A DNA stretch of 64,000 nt, from NCBI GenBank assembly GCA_963576565.1, contig OY755038.1, positions 141,857,058 to 141,921,057 of the forward strand, in the 5' to 3' direction. Source of the stretch: Aspidapion aeneum. Taxonomy: Eukaryota; Arthropoda; Insecta; Coleoptera; Brentidae. Shown here in pieces: positions 52,057 through 64,000 of the stretch (its first letter is position 1; every line of letters begins with the position of its first letter). Under the pieces are notes generated by a model. That model worked only from the letters and a program-made list of their open reading frames with translations. It was not told where the DNA came from and made no database searches. Both the position numbers and the translations under genes were made by a program.

Positions 52057-52751
52057 TACAGGGTGTCCCATAACTTAGGGGCTATAGGCCAACAGGTGAT
52101 AGAGGAGGTCATGTCTGATAAAAAAGTTCCTATAATGCATGGGTCAAAACTCTTTCTTTGTCGAGATAAAGAGCATCAAAGTTGGCGATTTTTTTAATAA
52201 CGTTTTAAAAAAACGCAGTAAAAATATGAAATTGGGTAGAGTGTTGTAATAGAACAACAGCAATAAATTGAAATAAAAATTATTTTGAAAAAAATTAGTC
52301 GGTCAATTTTTTTCAGAAAAAACAATTTTTTTGGTATAAACTTTTATAAATGCCATATTAAAGCAATATTTTTTTATATTTTTTGTTAATAAAAACAAGT
52401 CTCTAGCAAGATATAATAATAAATTTTTATTTATATTTTTTAAAAGAAAGAGTAAGCAAAACATTTTTTTTAAAATATTATTTTTTCTATGTTTTTGGAG
52501 GTTATTTTGACAGCCCTGTATCTCCTCAACTTGTAATTTTATCAAAAAAGGAATACCACATTTTTACATAACAATTAGCCGGGTATTCAGCTGGCTATGA
52601 CAGACTTTCTTTTTTTGTAAAACACTTTTCCCCCCCACTCCCCTAACTTTAAACATCCTATATCTTAAAAGATGTGTGTTGACACCCATGGTATATAAAC
52701 TTTTGTCTCGTAAATAACCTCCTCTATCACCTGCTGCACTATGGCCCTGTA
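52057..52751. mobile_element. 0.7-kb element with TACAGGG ends
   Basis: TACAGGGTGTCCCATAACTT and AACAGGTGATAGAGGAGGT on the left match, inverted, ACCTCCTCTATCACCTG and GGCCCTGTA on the right. The left arm frame of 65 codons (52000-52197) is not supported. Confidence 0.7.
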
Positions 52752-52784
52752 TAATTTAAATCGCGTTTTTTAGCTTATTCTGGG

Positions 52785-52965
52785 GGGGGGTTTATCAGAT
52801 TAGTACTAAGTTATAGGTTAGAGACTCCTTTTGTAATTTTATAAAAATTTTGGTGAAACAAAATTATCTTCAATATTTTGTGATTTTTTTTGCTGTAAAT
52901 ACTGAAAATCATGTGTTTTGGTTTATTCTGCTAGACTATCAGGGGGGTTTGGGGTAAGGACACTC
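52785..52965. repeat. R2 repeat copy
   Basis: AGAGACTCCTTTTGTAATTT, AAACAAAATTATCTTCAATA and CTGCTAGACTATCAGGGGGG match the unit at 7335-7690. Confidence 0.8.
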
Positions 52966-53103
52966 ATTGTAAAGGTAAGCTTTATAGGAAACGATTTTCT
53001 ATTTTTTGTTTAATATTTTTGACATGTTTTCCTCAGTTTCATATTGGCAGCACAGTTTTATTTTAAAGATGTTGTTTTACACAGTACAAAGGTGTCTAAA
53101 CTA

Positions 53104-53842
53104 TACAGGGTGTTTTAAAATTCAATAACATAATTTTAATCTTAATTTCCTTGAGTGATTTCAAGACAAAAAGTTCGTATAAACATAGGTCTACAAACGC
53201 TTAGTTTTCAAGATACAGAGTGTTAAAATTTTGTTTTTTTATAGCTCTTACAGTTTTTAAGATATTTAGCTCAAATTTGGCACGTATATTTACTTATAGG
53301 TACTACAATATTAGGCATGCCAAATAAGTTTTAATTAATTTTATTTTGATATACTTGTGATGCCATACTGGCACATTTTTTATTTTATAATAGCAGCCTT
53401 TGGTGAAACAGCAACTTTCTCTAAAACAGTTAAAGATGCAAAAAAATTGCAGAAAACAAAAAAGTTTGCAAATAAAACAAGGCTTTTATTTCTTGTCTTA
53501 ACTACCTAGTTCTGCCTACCAGTGGCTTACAAGGAAAAAAAATCTGGGGAAAAGGCGACATGAGCCCTGATATCACTCTGTAGATTTTTACTATTTTTTG
53601 GCATGTCTGATAGTGTAGTGTCTATAGCTTAATACACATGCCAAATTTGAAATATCTCAAAAACTGCAAGAAACTATAAACAAGAAATTATATAAAAAAC
53701 TAAACTTTAACACCCTGTATCTCGAAAATAAGGTGTTTGAGGACCTATGTTTATATGTGTTTGCACAATATGAAAATTTTGTCTTGAAATCACTTAAGGA
53801 ATTGAACATTAAAATTATGATACTGAATTTTGAAACACCCTA
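53104..53842. mobile_element. 0.74-kb foldback element with ~230-bp arms
   Basis: TACAGGGTGTTTTAAAATTC (53104) pairs with GAATTTTGAAACACCCTATA. Inward, CATAGGTCTACAAACG and ATACAGAGTGTTAAA match, inverted, GTGTTTGAGGACCTATG and TTTAACACCCTGTAT. The 71-codon frame in the right arm is not supported. Confidence 0.8.
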
Positions 53843-54935
53843 TATATATTTGTTTTTAAAAATAAAAAGTTATGCTTCAAACTATCTTGAAACTCTGTTA
53901 TTATTAAATAGATCTTTAGACTGTGATTTAACCACATTTTTAAAATAAGAACGAGCCAGCAACCAACCAACCAATTTGAACAGAGGAAAACATTTCAAAA
54001 ATAATAACCAAATAATATAAATTCATTGTCAGGCTTCGCTACCTATAAAGCTGGCTTTACGATGAGTGACCTTTGGGGACCAGATTATTTTTAAATTATA
54101 CTCTTTTTTTTGATTTTATAGTAATTTTTAGCCCGAGGCCTCTGGGGGGGGGGGGGCTGAAGCTACATGATGTCATATTTTAAGCAATTTTTTGTGTTTA
54201 GGCTAGCCCCCCACTGGGTGCGCCCATGTAAACATCATGAAATACCTAACACTGTTTGTCTGACTGTAAAATTCTTGTTGCTGGCCAGCAAGCTAGCTTC
54301 CCGGGGGCAGAAAAAGTTATATTTTATTTGCACAACACAAAATAAAAAGTGCACTCTGTTACACAAAATGATACATACCTGTCTTTTTTCATCACATCTT
54401 GCAATGAGTGGTCCTCATTTAAAATCACTGCAAAAACTGAATCACTGTCAAGGTTAACTCTGTTTTATGATCTGCATAAGGAACTTTTACATTACTTTTA
54501 CAGCCTTTAATGAGATAATTAGCCAAACACAACGTATTTCTTATAAAAATTTAAGAAAAAACAGTTATATCAAAATAAATAAATATAACCCCATAAATCT
54601 GACTTCTCGTATAAGTTTCTTACTAAAATAATCCCATGGTTGTTTTAGACTCATGTGCGCCCGCCCCACTACATTGAATTAAAAAGAGAGAGTAAATAGC
54701 TGGATGATGATGTGTGAGTTTCGTAAATAAAACGAATCAACCACTGTTCAGTCACTGATGTCATGGTTGTTTTAGATTATTATGCGCCCTTACTAGTACA
54801 TTACTTTAAAAAAAAGACAGTAAATAATCGGATGATAATGTGTGACTTCAGTCAATGAAACTATTAGTACGTTCGAGAATCATATTTTGTGTCGATTTTG
54901 TATCGGGGTGCTGGCCTACGTCACAGTCAGCGCCT
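53843..54935. other. Intergenic with R2 fragment and G run
   Basis: 54048-54076 carries CTTTACGATGAGTGACCTTT, also found in the hairpin at 34043-34065, followed by an R2 fragment (54066-54130) and a G run at about 54145-54158. ATGTGCGCCCGCCCCACTAC (54652) and TATGCGCCCTTACTAGTACA (54780) begin a diverged direct repeat (ATCATGTGTGA, AATGAAAC). No gene. Confidence 0.45.
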
Positions 54936-56260
54936 TATTGCCGCGATGAAGTAAGGTTGACAGTAGATTGACATTACATCTTTTGTTTTTGTAATATTTT
55001 TTTTAAAGAGTGATTTATTTTCACGGTATGTTTTTTTTAATAGAACAAGAAGCTGTGTTTTATTTTGGTAACAGCAATGATTGTAAATTGTAAATTATAG
55101 TAATGGAAATTTGGGGCCTAGGGGCATCTAACCTCTTCGAAGTGTGGAAATTTGGGGGTAAAATTCGCAGTTGAATTTTGAGACTGCTTAAAAGAAAACA
55201 AATAAACTTCATAAGTATTCTAAAGGGGTCTTGAACTTGAGGCTTTGTTTGTAATGAGTGGCCTGTGTTTGATGAACTTTCATACATCATGCTTTGACAA
55301 AAATTGGACAAGTGTTAAGTAACATATGGGTTTTTACTGAAACATTTGGAGTTTGCATTTTGTCTGTAGTATAGAAACAATTTAATTTTTTGCTCCCAGT
55401 GTTTTTTTCTCAGTTTCTTTTTGAGTATAGAAGTTTTGCCTTTTAGGCCGATAAGCATAATAAACATTTCAAGTACAAATTGACAAAATCAGTAACCTTT
55501 GTTCAAAAAACCCATTTTTTTGTTTAAATTTGAATGTCTTTACCTGTCAATTAACTCCAAAAAAATTAAAAACGGTTGTAGACTAAAGCAGCCCTCATAT
55601 GATCAGTATGATTTGATTTGAATATGTACATTATTTTTGTAGATGTCTTTGTTTTTCAAAAGTTCTAATCAAGGACATATATAAAAATCCTGCCAGTAAT
55701 ACAGATCCAGTAAGGTCTGCTGTGGTACACTCAATGAAAAAACTTTGTTACAGGTTTCTCAGAGAAGACATGAAGATCATTTTTGAGGTGTGAAGCAGTT
55801 TTTGCCTAGCAGTCCTGTTGCAATGATGATCCTACTAGAAATACTCAGATGCAATTTTTTAAATAAATTATAAGTAAAATAAAAATAAGTTTATTGTAGT
55901 TTTTATTGTAAAAAAGATTATACAACTTCTTACATAAAAGCTTATACAGTGAGAACGAGCAAGTTGGAATACATTTTCTACCAGGTTAAATTAATTTTTT
56001 TTAGAATAAACCAAAAACATGCCTACTGAGATTTTTAATGAGCAATATTTTTGATGAATTTTTTTTGGACAGAACCGCAGAAAGGGGTCCAACAAGATAA
56101 AACTTGTGGCACCTTGTTGGAAAGCCTATTAAAAAAGAAAAATTATGGTGCACTTTTTTTTGGAAATCTGTTAAATAAAAAAAAACATTTTTTATTAGTT
56201 TTTGAACAAAGTGCTACAAGTTGAGTCTACCAGTTGCAAAAAAAATGTTGGTATTACTCA
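54936..56260 (+). repeat. Repeat family R, copy D, truncated at both ends
   Basis: Starts at TTGCCGCGATGAAGTAAGGT, lacking the R start, and follows copy B to AAAAAATGTTGGTATTACT at about 56260. It keeps the CATACATCATGCTTTGAC segment missing from copy B. It is also missing about 30 bp near 55855 (the block TTGGTGATCTATTAACTTTT). Confidence 0.85.
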
Positions 56261-56483
56261 GAGACAAAAAAGAGACTGCCGAAAAGATAGGGCCGCGCAG
56301 CCAACAAGTTCCAGTAGCGCACAGCGCTGCAATCGCGGACTATGTTTCTATTTGTATTTAAAACTAATTTTATTCTGTTCGATTGGGGTCGTTCATAAAT
56401 TACGTAAAACTTTGAGAAAATTGTCTATCACATAACGCTTAGTATTTTCCTAATGCCATTTGTTGTTAGAAATGGTTTACTAT
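56261..56483. other. GC-richer patch of unknown origin
   Basis: GATAGGGCCGCGCAGCCAAC to GGGGTCGTTCATAAATTACG; the latter resembles a common transposon end. A 77-codon frame begins in R and is not supported. Confidence 0.35.
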
Positions 56484-56560
56484 GTTGAATTGAATTGAAT
56501 AAATCTTTATTAGCAAATCATGCTATTTCAAATTACAAACATAAATATAAAAAATACATT
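56484..56560 (-). repeat. 3' tail of a minus-strand LINE
   Basis: Minus strand: AATAAAGATTTATTCAATTC followed by the short repeat AATTCAA, a typical polyA-signal-plus-tail end of an insect LINE. No coding part could be traced upstream (toward higher coordinates). Confidence 0.5.
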
Positions 56561-57457
56561 TAAATGTTAATACATACACCAGTATTTCTATAACAAAACA
56601 AATCCAAACTTATAATACTAGTAGATTAGTAAGGGGGCTTCTGGCGCATTTTAACATGTAACTCTACATAAGAAAAAAAGCTGGTAAGTTTTTGGATGTA
56701 TCACAGAATATTGCTTAACAGACAGTAATTTTTATGTGACACATCTTGTGCTACTTAATATAACCTTTTAAAGGTTCTGAATTGACAACTTACCTGTTTA
56801 TTTTTTACTTGACAATTCGTATAAATATTGAGCTGTACTGCTACTCACTATCCTACGCTTGCGGAATTTAAACCCAAACAGTCGGCTACTTGATAAGCGG
56901 TTATAATACTTTAACAAATGTCAATTTAGTCATACCAGGCCCGCCATACAGATTTTGTTTTTTTTTTTTGTACAAATTATTTTATTTTTACTTTGTTTCA
57001 TTTTAGTTTTTAGTACTATATACTTCTGCTATATTAGCTAGTTAAAGATTAGAATTTTGTTTTACTTTACAATCTGTTAGGTATAGCTTGTTTACTTTCT
57101 AATTTTTAGTACTGGATACTTGGGACAGGTTAATAGTAATTACACCAGATTATGTTTTATTTATCTATTATAAAAAAGTATTACATAGGAATACAGTTAT
57201 TCATAATTCAATACGGTATAGATGGAGACTCACAAGTTCTATTTAACATTATAGTAGGTATATTATAATAACATTATAGGTACTACTTATAAGTATTATT
57301 AAAAAAGTTTATATAATTATTTTTACAATAAATTATATTAGGTCTTACACTATACATATGCTAACTTAAATTACATACTTAGAGTTTGCTAAAAATATTT
57401 GAACAAACACTATATAAACAAATACCACATTATTAAGATTATATTAAAACTAAGTTT
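56561..57457. other. AT-rich sequence 3' of the DNA polymerase relic
   Basis: No gene. It includes short ATTATAGGTACTACTTATAA-type repeats near 57270-57300. Confidence 0.45.
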
Positions 57458-57766
57458 TCACTTAATACTATAGTGCCCCCACGGCAACGTTTCATAAGAC
57501 CCTTTTGAAATAGACCGTTTGTCATCCAGGGGACTTAGTCCGATTTTTATCTGTTTTACAGAGTAGAGTCTATGTTTTTCGGATCTTATAAGATTTTGCG
57601 TAATCATTGTTTCTTGATAGTTATTTAGGCAGTCGACATAGTCATCGAATGATAGTTCTGATTTTACAACATTGTGCTTTACGCCTTTAGCTTTCTTAGT
57701 CACTTTTGCAGCTTCAGCTACTTTTGTAGCGTACATTTTAGCTCTGAGGCCAATAAAATGTGTCAT
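57458..57766 (-). pseudogene. DNA polymerase B C-terminal end, shifted frame
   Basis: 102 codons: FIGLRAKMYATKV, a basic KKAKGVKHNVVK segment, DYVDCLNNYQ and YSVKQIKIGLSPLDDKR. These match the thumb/C-terminal region that normally follows the YTDTDS box in Polinton-type polymerases. The frame overlaps the stop of the main frame by ATGA (57763-57766). The segment that usually lies between the DTSDY-like block and FxGLRxKMY (some tens of residues) is absent, so a deletion rather than a programmed shift is the likely cause. Confidence 0.8.
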
Positions 57767-60465
57767 TCTTCAGCATAGTCAGATGTATCAAAGGTGTGAC
57801 AGCAGTCGCGCCGTATGGACTCGTAAATGTCATGATTTTGGACGTTATAAACTAAACTATCAGTATCTGTATATGCCACAGTACAATCCTTACCAAAAGC
57901 CGGTACCATGTAGTTATAGTGAAAATCATATATAGTTGTTTTGGCAATGTCCAAAATACACATTCCCACATATATCGGTTTATTGAAATATACTTTGGTT
58001 TTTTCAAGTTCAACGGCAACCAAATTTTCATTAAATATGGTTATACTTTTAAACTCTGGTCGAGAGATTAGAGCTTCGGCTCCGAATCGTCCGTCCCAGT
58101 TCTTAACTAATTTTATGTTACAGTGATTTCTAATATTTTCCATTGTTTTACCAAACACGGCGTTATTCATTAATTTAAAAAGGTTTTTCTCAAACTCATT
58201 TTTAGCATCCTGCCTTAATTGAGTATTTAGGTCAATATAGGGTTTCAGCCATGCGGACTGCTTAAAGCATAAAATTTTATGAATTTTTTCAAGTTTTATA
58301 CCAAGTTTTAATGCTTGCTTTAAATTTCTATAATGAATTACATAGTCACTTTTATTATACAGTGTAGCCATAAGTTTTTTATTTTTAGTGTCTTTAGTGC
58401 CAGGTGGGCACTGATGCTCAGGACATAGAGGCAAGTCAGAGAAATAGTCGTGTAATTCCACAGGAATGCACAAGTCGACTTCTAGAATATATCCAATATT
58501 CGAGTCATCTTCAATTTTATTAACATCAAAATTGAGCATTTCATTACTTTCTAACCAATAAAAATTTCCATAAGGCAGAAACTGACTCATGCTAAACCCA
58601 TACTGATTTTTTATATCAAAATACATTAGAAAAGATGTTTCTTTAGTTAAGTCGTAGTTTGGCATATATTTATTATTTGCCTCCACATATCTTTTAGAAC
58701 ATTGACTTAACCCTCCTCTAATACCGCGTTCTATAAATGTGACCATATTGTAGTCTGTCAAGAGTTCTAATTTTTGTTGCGTGCGGTACAGCATGCAATC
58801 CCATGTATAACCGGGAAGGGTAAAATAGTTCGCAGGGTCCAAACCATACGTTTTATGACAACTTTCCCTAAATTGCTGGAATACCTGCATTAAGAGGATT
58901 ATGTCAACTTTCATGTAGAGGTCCATATAATCTTGTATTGTTTTACAACCAAAGGTTTTCCACACGTTCTGTGCATATTTATAATCAACTAACGAAATTT
59001 CTTTATTTTCTAGAGAATTGAAGAAATGGAGTTTTTTCGGTAAAGATGTTTCTCTTAGTTTTTCCCAACTATTCATGTAGTCATAACAAAAGATACCCTT
59101 TTGATAAATAAGTTTGTATTGTTCGTCAGACAAATTAGGAAATTCATTTCTAATCAGCGGATAGTCCTCAAGATTTGAAGCTAGCTTATCCAAGCTACTG
59201 GCCATAAAGCGGAACGAGTCAATAAATCTAAACTCAATTAAATTTTCATTAATTTTTTTCGTAAATGCAATATACTTTTCTTTGTTCACGGGTAACAGGC
59301 TTATTGATCTATCTAAATTGGCGATATGCTCAATAATTAAATGTCCATCATAAGAGCTAAGGTTGTGAAATACCACAGGGACAGTATGGCTATCCTGAAA
59401 ATTCAGATTACAGCTTTCATGCGCTGGTCCACGATACTCTGAAGTTAGGTGACAGTGGTCGCGTATTTTCTTTTCACCGCTTAAAAACATATGTTCACAA
59501 ATATGACATTTTGCAGCTTTATTATAGTCAAGTTTTTGTCTTTTACTTAAAGGGTGTATGGGCAAGTCACAGAGAAATACAGTTTCCAAGTTTTCAGCGA
59601 ACTCCAGTAATTGTTTGCTAAACCATTCCATACAGTCAGACCCCGTGTATGATCGATAAAATGATAGGGAATCATCATAAGCACATTTTACGTAGTACCC
59701 CACTGAACAAGGCACATGTCGTTGATAATTTTGAGTTTTTTTTCCGCTGTTTTCGTCAACAGGAATTAGCAGGCATTCAATCTCTCCATAAACAATGAAC
59801 GGCGTAAATTGTTTATTTTTAAAGTTTTTAAACTCAACAATTTTTCTTTCTTCACTTGGTAGTTTGGGCACTACAATGCTACCAATAATTTTGCAGTCTT
59901 TAATATGCTGATTAAGTCCAGCCTTAGAATAGAAGTAATGTAGGCATCTATCACATACCCACTTTGAGACTTTCTTTTTACTTAATTGCCTACTTACTAA
60001 CCTCGAAAGATTTTTTATCCATACAAAGTGGTAAGTTGGTGGGACCAGGTCAGATATGTCTTCATTCTTCAAATAAGAATTATTTTGTAGCATCAACAAA
60101 TTAACATGTTTTTCAAGATTTTCGCTAGTAATGTACGTAGGTAATACTTTAAAACTGCTTTCATTGACTTTTTGGAGACGATACACGTTTATGGAAACAT
60201 TATTTTGCTTTTCGAACCGGACAACCTGGTTTAAGTTCATCGGAAACTTAATACCTTTTAGGTTTAAAACATCTTCAGGATGTGGATATGATGAAGTTCT
60301 ATTTGAGTTTTGTTCAACAGGAAACAATGCTGATACGACCGCCCAGCCAAAGCACAATTTATCAATATTTTGTACATTCACACAAGCTTTTTTATCTAAA
60401 ATAATCTTAGGTAGTTCCAAATGACGCCCTGCTCGCTGTGCGTTATATTTATTAAAATTGATCAT
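57763..60465 (-). pseudogene. Protein-primed family B DNA polymerase (DNA_pol_B_2), Polinton/virus-like
   Basis: 900 codons without a stop. In order: a KACVNVQN...CFGWAVVSAL block (27-47); a zinc finger Cys171, Cys174, His187, Cys191; an Exo I-like segment at 226-231 in which the usual Asp is Glu (GEIE); an endonuclease VII-like CxxC...DHCH...HxxC block (320-352); Exo II Asn368/Asp373; Exo III Tyr517/Asp521; Pol A Asp617 with QYG for the usual LYG; Pol B KLMNNAVFGK (764-773); Pol C YTDTDS (Asp867, Asp869). The polymerase Asp residues are intact. It replicates linear element or viral DNA from a protein primer. The frame runs between two damaged junctions, so the gene is broken although its core is well kept. 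No integrase, ATPase or capsid gene is seen nearby. Confidence 0.9.
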
Positions 60466-60482
60466 AAGATTATTTATTTTTA

Positions 60483-61049
60483 TTAGGGACCATTAGGAGT
60501 ACTAAAATGTTTTGTTTCATTAATTATTTGATTTTGCTTTGGAATTTGAAAATCTCCACTTAAAATTGTGTTTACTTTCACCATTTCTTGTTTTTTTAAA
60601 ACGTTTTTAATTCTACGTTTAAATAAGCTGAAGCTATCCATCATAAATTGATGGGCATCGGTGTTTTTTAAATTTGTAATAACACCACTTCTTACCCTAC
60701 TGTCAAAGGCTGACTTCACATCTTCCCATCTAACCCGTTGTTTTGCGGTGTTCTTGTTAATGACATTACCACCTCCCTGCTTTATGTTTGTCTTCAAGTG
60801 ATGCTTAAAGCCTTTCACTTCTCCAAGACAGGCAGTTAGATGGACTTTTTCATAAACCGTCCGGGACTTTTTTAGGGCAATGCTTATTCTTCGACTAGCG
60901 TTGGCACAGTCCTTCAAGATTTTTGATATTTTTGTAGCTTGATTAACACTTTCTAATTGGCATTTTATTTCATGGACTAATTTACTTGCAAAACTCATCT
61001 TCAGATCGATTTGATGTAATAACACTACAGAGACTTCGGATTTTTCCAA
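60483..61049 (-). pseudogene. N-terminal domain of the DNA polymerase polyprotein, detached
   Basis: 188 codons. The second half, with RWEDVKSAFDSRVRSGVITN, MMDSFSLFKRRIKNVLKK and VNTILSGDF, is the N-terminal region that in insect homologues I recall is continuous with the polymerase. The first 80 residues are helical and unassigned. The start is either ATG 61049 or the second Met (KMSFAS, 17 codons in). It ends 17 bases before the polymerase frame and in a different frame, and the linker expected between HFSTPNGP and the polymerase start is missing, so a deletion has split one gene in two. Confidence 0.7.
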
Positions 61050-63539
61050 CTAGCAATTTAGTTAACAAATGCAAGTTTTTAAATGCTTATGGTAATTAAC
61101 GATTAACAGATTTTTTAATAAACACTACACTTTGTTTAAAATTCACTAAACGCAAACTAGCAGAGGAAGAATCGTTCTTTAACTCGCACGTTTAGCTATA
61201 GACTGACAGAAAAACGACTTGCAGGAGCTATTGTAAATGGGATGCCCCTTTTTTAGGCACAGTGTTGCCAATGTTTTTACATGGTTTATAAAAGCTATTT
61301 TGTTAGAACCCGGTCAAAGTATTTACAGGACATTTTAATTAATAATTAAATAATTTCCAGCTTTCAGTATTTTCAATACGGATTATTAGAACCAGAAATT
61401 GAAACTCTTCAGTCACCTTTTTTAATATAATATAAATGTTGAGCAGCTATTTATTACAACCTTAAATTTAATTACATTAATTTTATTAAAATTAAATTAA
61501 ATATTCTTACAAATTAGTTTTTTTGTTTTGTAATGTTCTATTAATGCCAGCTGAAGAATTATTTTATAACTAGCTCAGTGGTGAAAAGAATCCTAAATAA
61601 GGAAGCATGGGGTAGCCAAAGAGGAAAGAAAGGGAAAGAAAGACGGAAAAGGCAGAAATAAGCTTGATTTAATAAATTAACCAAATAGCTAACAGACAGA
61701 GAACTAGAAGTTAAACGAATTAAAAACTGAAATCAAAATGACATAAGCATACTATAAAAAGAAATGCTTTCAAGCGCTCTAGTTATAGATGTTTATTATC
61801 GTAAAACTAAGTATTCAAAATAAAATCAGACCTTATGCCTAGTTTGCCAACCATGTTCTTCCTTAACCCGAATAGCGAACAGACACGTGAAGACAAGCAA
61901 GTTTACCCTTTTTTTTTTCAGGTTTTAACAAGTTAAGAAAGGCAGATGTTTTCCTTGGCGGCTTTACCTGCTTTATGTAATCTTTAACATAAAGTTTTTA
62001 GAGTTCTGATCACAAGTTATTATAAAAAGAATTACTAAGATTAAATATTAAATATCTACGTATTACATTTTTATAGATTGCATGTACTTATATTTTTTAT
62101 TTGTTGAGTTTTTGTACAGGTATAACAGAAAACTATCACAAAGCTTATTTATTTAAATTATCTCATGTTATAACCCTTGCGGGTGTTTACAGCGCCCTGT
62201 AGGACTGTACATATTTTCTTCGAATCGCAGACTTCTAACTACTTATATTCTATATTTTCTGGTTCTAATCACACAGAAAAATTGTATCCCTATGTGCTTG
62301 TGAGCTTAAAGAAATCAAGTTATGCGTACATTTTCTACTAGTATTTATCCCAAGTAGGCATCAGGTAAGTGCGCGACTAACGTAATGGGTCATTTTTATA
62401 CCTAGGTTAACCCAATTCTTACAGGACAGACAGCATGTGCCGCCATTTCAACTTTTGTGTACACTCAAGTTCCCACTTTTCATTAAAATAACTACATTTA
62501 ATTCACATTTTTATTTTTCTTTAATATTACATATTATGTACTCGTTTTAGTCAAAGTCAATATTTAATTTTAAAAATGTTTTACCATTGCTTCTTCTTAT
62601 GTTTCTTTTTTAGCGATTACAAATAGTACTAATTGTTCATAGTATTGTAAGTTTTATATTAATCCATCCATACGTGCCCATGTCAAATTCAGATAAGCCA
62701 AATCTTGGGGAATCACCAGAAGCTAATATTAATATTTAATATTAAGATTTCAAAAACAAAATACAAATTTGTATTTCGTTTTAGAGATTTTGTAATAAAA
62801 GCAAGTATTTCATAAATTAAATAGACTCAGAACCGGTCTCTATTTTTCTCTCTGTTCATAATTTTTGCATGTAGTATCATTTTTCGAATATGCTCCGCAA
62901 CGCTTCTCATACACACACTCTATTAAGTTGATTATTTAGATACCACCTGTGCGCGAATAGGCACAAAAAGACAGATATCTGACACCTTTTTATTACATCA
63001 GCTTAGTTCATTACCAGTTTAAAACTTATGATCTAAAAACGCCATTTATCACTTACTACTTGCCTTAGAAGCCGTAGGTGTTTCTCTTAAAACTAACCTG
63101 ACCTTACAGGTCGTTTCGATCCAATTTTTTAACAATACATATTTATATGTAGGTGTTTAAGTTTTTTCTTAAACTAGGCGTCAGAATGCGTACGCACTTG
63201 GGCACTGCGTGAATAATGATCCACATTTGGATCCAAGACAATTTTTTACCTTGACGCACAGCCTCCCCTAATTAAAAATAATTTAATGGGGTTGTACTCT
63301 ATAAGCAATAACATTGATCATTTTTTATCAATATTTCAAGTTTTTAGCCTAGAACACATATTTTTAAGCACTTAACGGAGTTTAAACCATAAACTAGTTT
63401 GGCTATTTAGTACACTTATAGAAGTTACGGTTTAAATATGTATTTTTTAAAAGACATTTTTCACAGAATAGATTAGCTGGGAGACGTTTTGAGCTAATCA
63501 AACGTTGTCAAGCCCTTTAGACAGGGTAATAAGCACACT
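61050..63539. other. AT-rich sequence upstream of the DNA polymerase relic
   Basis: Would hold the promoter of the minus-strand gene; I find no convincing TATA box or terminal inverted repeat of a Polinton. Purine-rich stretch at 61610-61660. No gene. Confidence 0.45.
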
Positions 63540-63668
63540 CACCAAAGATATATGTCATAGGTCGAAGGACATTGGACATTAAACAAATGCCAGTGGACAT
63601 AAGCCAAATGCCAGTGGACATACGCCGAATGTCATAGGGCATAGCTCGAGTGTCATAGGCCATTTAAA
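63540..63668. repeat. Short (~22-bp) tandem repeat
   Basis: About five imperfect units of AAATGCCAGTGGACATAAGC type, drifting to GAATGTCATAGGGCATAGC. Non-coding. Confidence 0.75.
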
Positions 63669-64000
63669 ACGCGTGCAATTCTCTGCACGGGGGGAGCCTT
63701 AGCTAGCCCAAATAATAGCTAATTGGTAACACGACATTGCTGATTTGACGCATATATTCGCTGATCGAAGGGGAGCTTTAGATAGCTAGCGAGAGAGGTA
63801 TACGGAAGTAAAGGTATTTAAATCCAGAATTATTCGTTTTTTTATTTAAAGAGTTTTTAACATTTAGAATATACGAGTAAATAATTTTTTAATTATCGAC
63901 CATTTTAACTCGATCTTTTATTTGTTAGTAAACATCTTATATTTTCTTCTTTTCCTTGCGTGCGTTAATAGGACGTGTATTAACGAATAAATTTAGCTTT
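63669..64000. other. Intergenic, window end
   Basis: GGGGGAGCCTTAGCTAGC (63691) and GGGGAGCTTTAGATAGCTAG (63770) form a short direct repeat. No gene. Confidence 0.4.

Noticed and set aside
53733..53948. 71-codon frame as a gene
   Set aside because: It lies in the right arm of a foldback element and runs out into AT-rich flank.
57763..57766. ATGA overlap as a translational coupling or programmed frameshift in the polymerase gene
   Set aside because: The residues normally found between the two frames are missing, so a deletion explains the shift better.

Overview
The window is a strongly AT-rich piece of eukaryotic, almost certainly insect (possibly beetle), repetitive DNA. No intact host gene, rRNA, tRNA or CRISPR array can be supported. 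Nearly everything recognisable is a mobile element: non-LTR retrotransposon fragments, a BEL/Pao LTR retrotransposon, a Penelope-like element, a mariner-like transposase relic, hAT- and TA-type MITEs, many long-inverted-repeat (foldback) elements, and a relic of a protein-primed type B DNA polymerase gene of the Polinton/Maverick or related virus-like class. The assignment to insects rests on the element families together, not on a host gene.

Layout. 1-1027: frameshifted LINE reverse transcriptase. 2.8-4.3 kb: a long-TIR element holding an antisense RTE reverse transcriptase fragment. 5.0-6.2 kb: a tandem repeat, then a broken mariner-like transposase. 7.3-11.0 kb: a dispersed 156-bp repeat (called R2 here) and several MITEs. 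11.4-18.6 kb: a 2.5-kb repeat family (called R here) in two direct copies plus one inverted copy, with a large palindrome at 14.8-18.4 kb. 19.2-27.0 kb: one BEL/Pao element with 412-bp LTRs and a 5-bp target duplication. Its gag-pol frame has lost reverse transcriptase and RNase H in frame, and 3 kb of its interior is tandemly duplicated, so two near-identical gag-integrase frames lie between one pair of LTRs.

28.6-32.4 kb: a foldback element whose roughly 0.8-kb arms are themselves arrays of about 150-bp repeats. 32.4-38.6 kb: nested MITEs, a second foldback with inverted 31-bp arrays, and a recurring palindromic GTGCGGAAAAGT motif. 38.6-40.2 kb: a LINE 3' end split by a Penelope-like element with a GIY-YIG nuclease frame and two hammerhead-ribozyme-like motifs. 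40.8-54 kb: tandem repeats, a hAT MITE with a perfect 8-bp target duplication, and at least four foldback elements. 54.9-56.3 kb: a fourth copy of R. 57.5-61.0 kb (minus strand): the DNA polymerase relic, in three frames. The last 3 kb is AT-rich with one short tandem repeat.

The features do not form a pathway. The value of the window is in its nesting and dating: several insertions can be confirmed against an empty site in a neighbouring paralogous repeat, and the BEL internal duplication looks younger than the element's insertion. The best candidates for something undescribed are the RT-less but frame-preserved BEL derivative, the array-armed foldback element, and the DNA polymerase lineage. 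All calls come from reading sequence and translations. No database search was run, and coordinates of decayed repeats are approximate.
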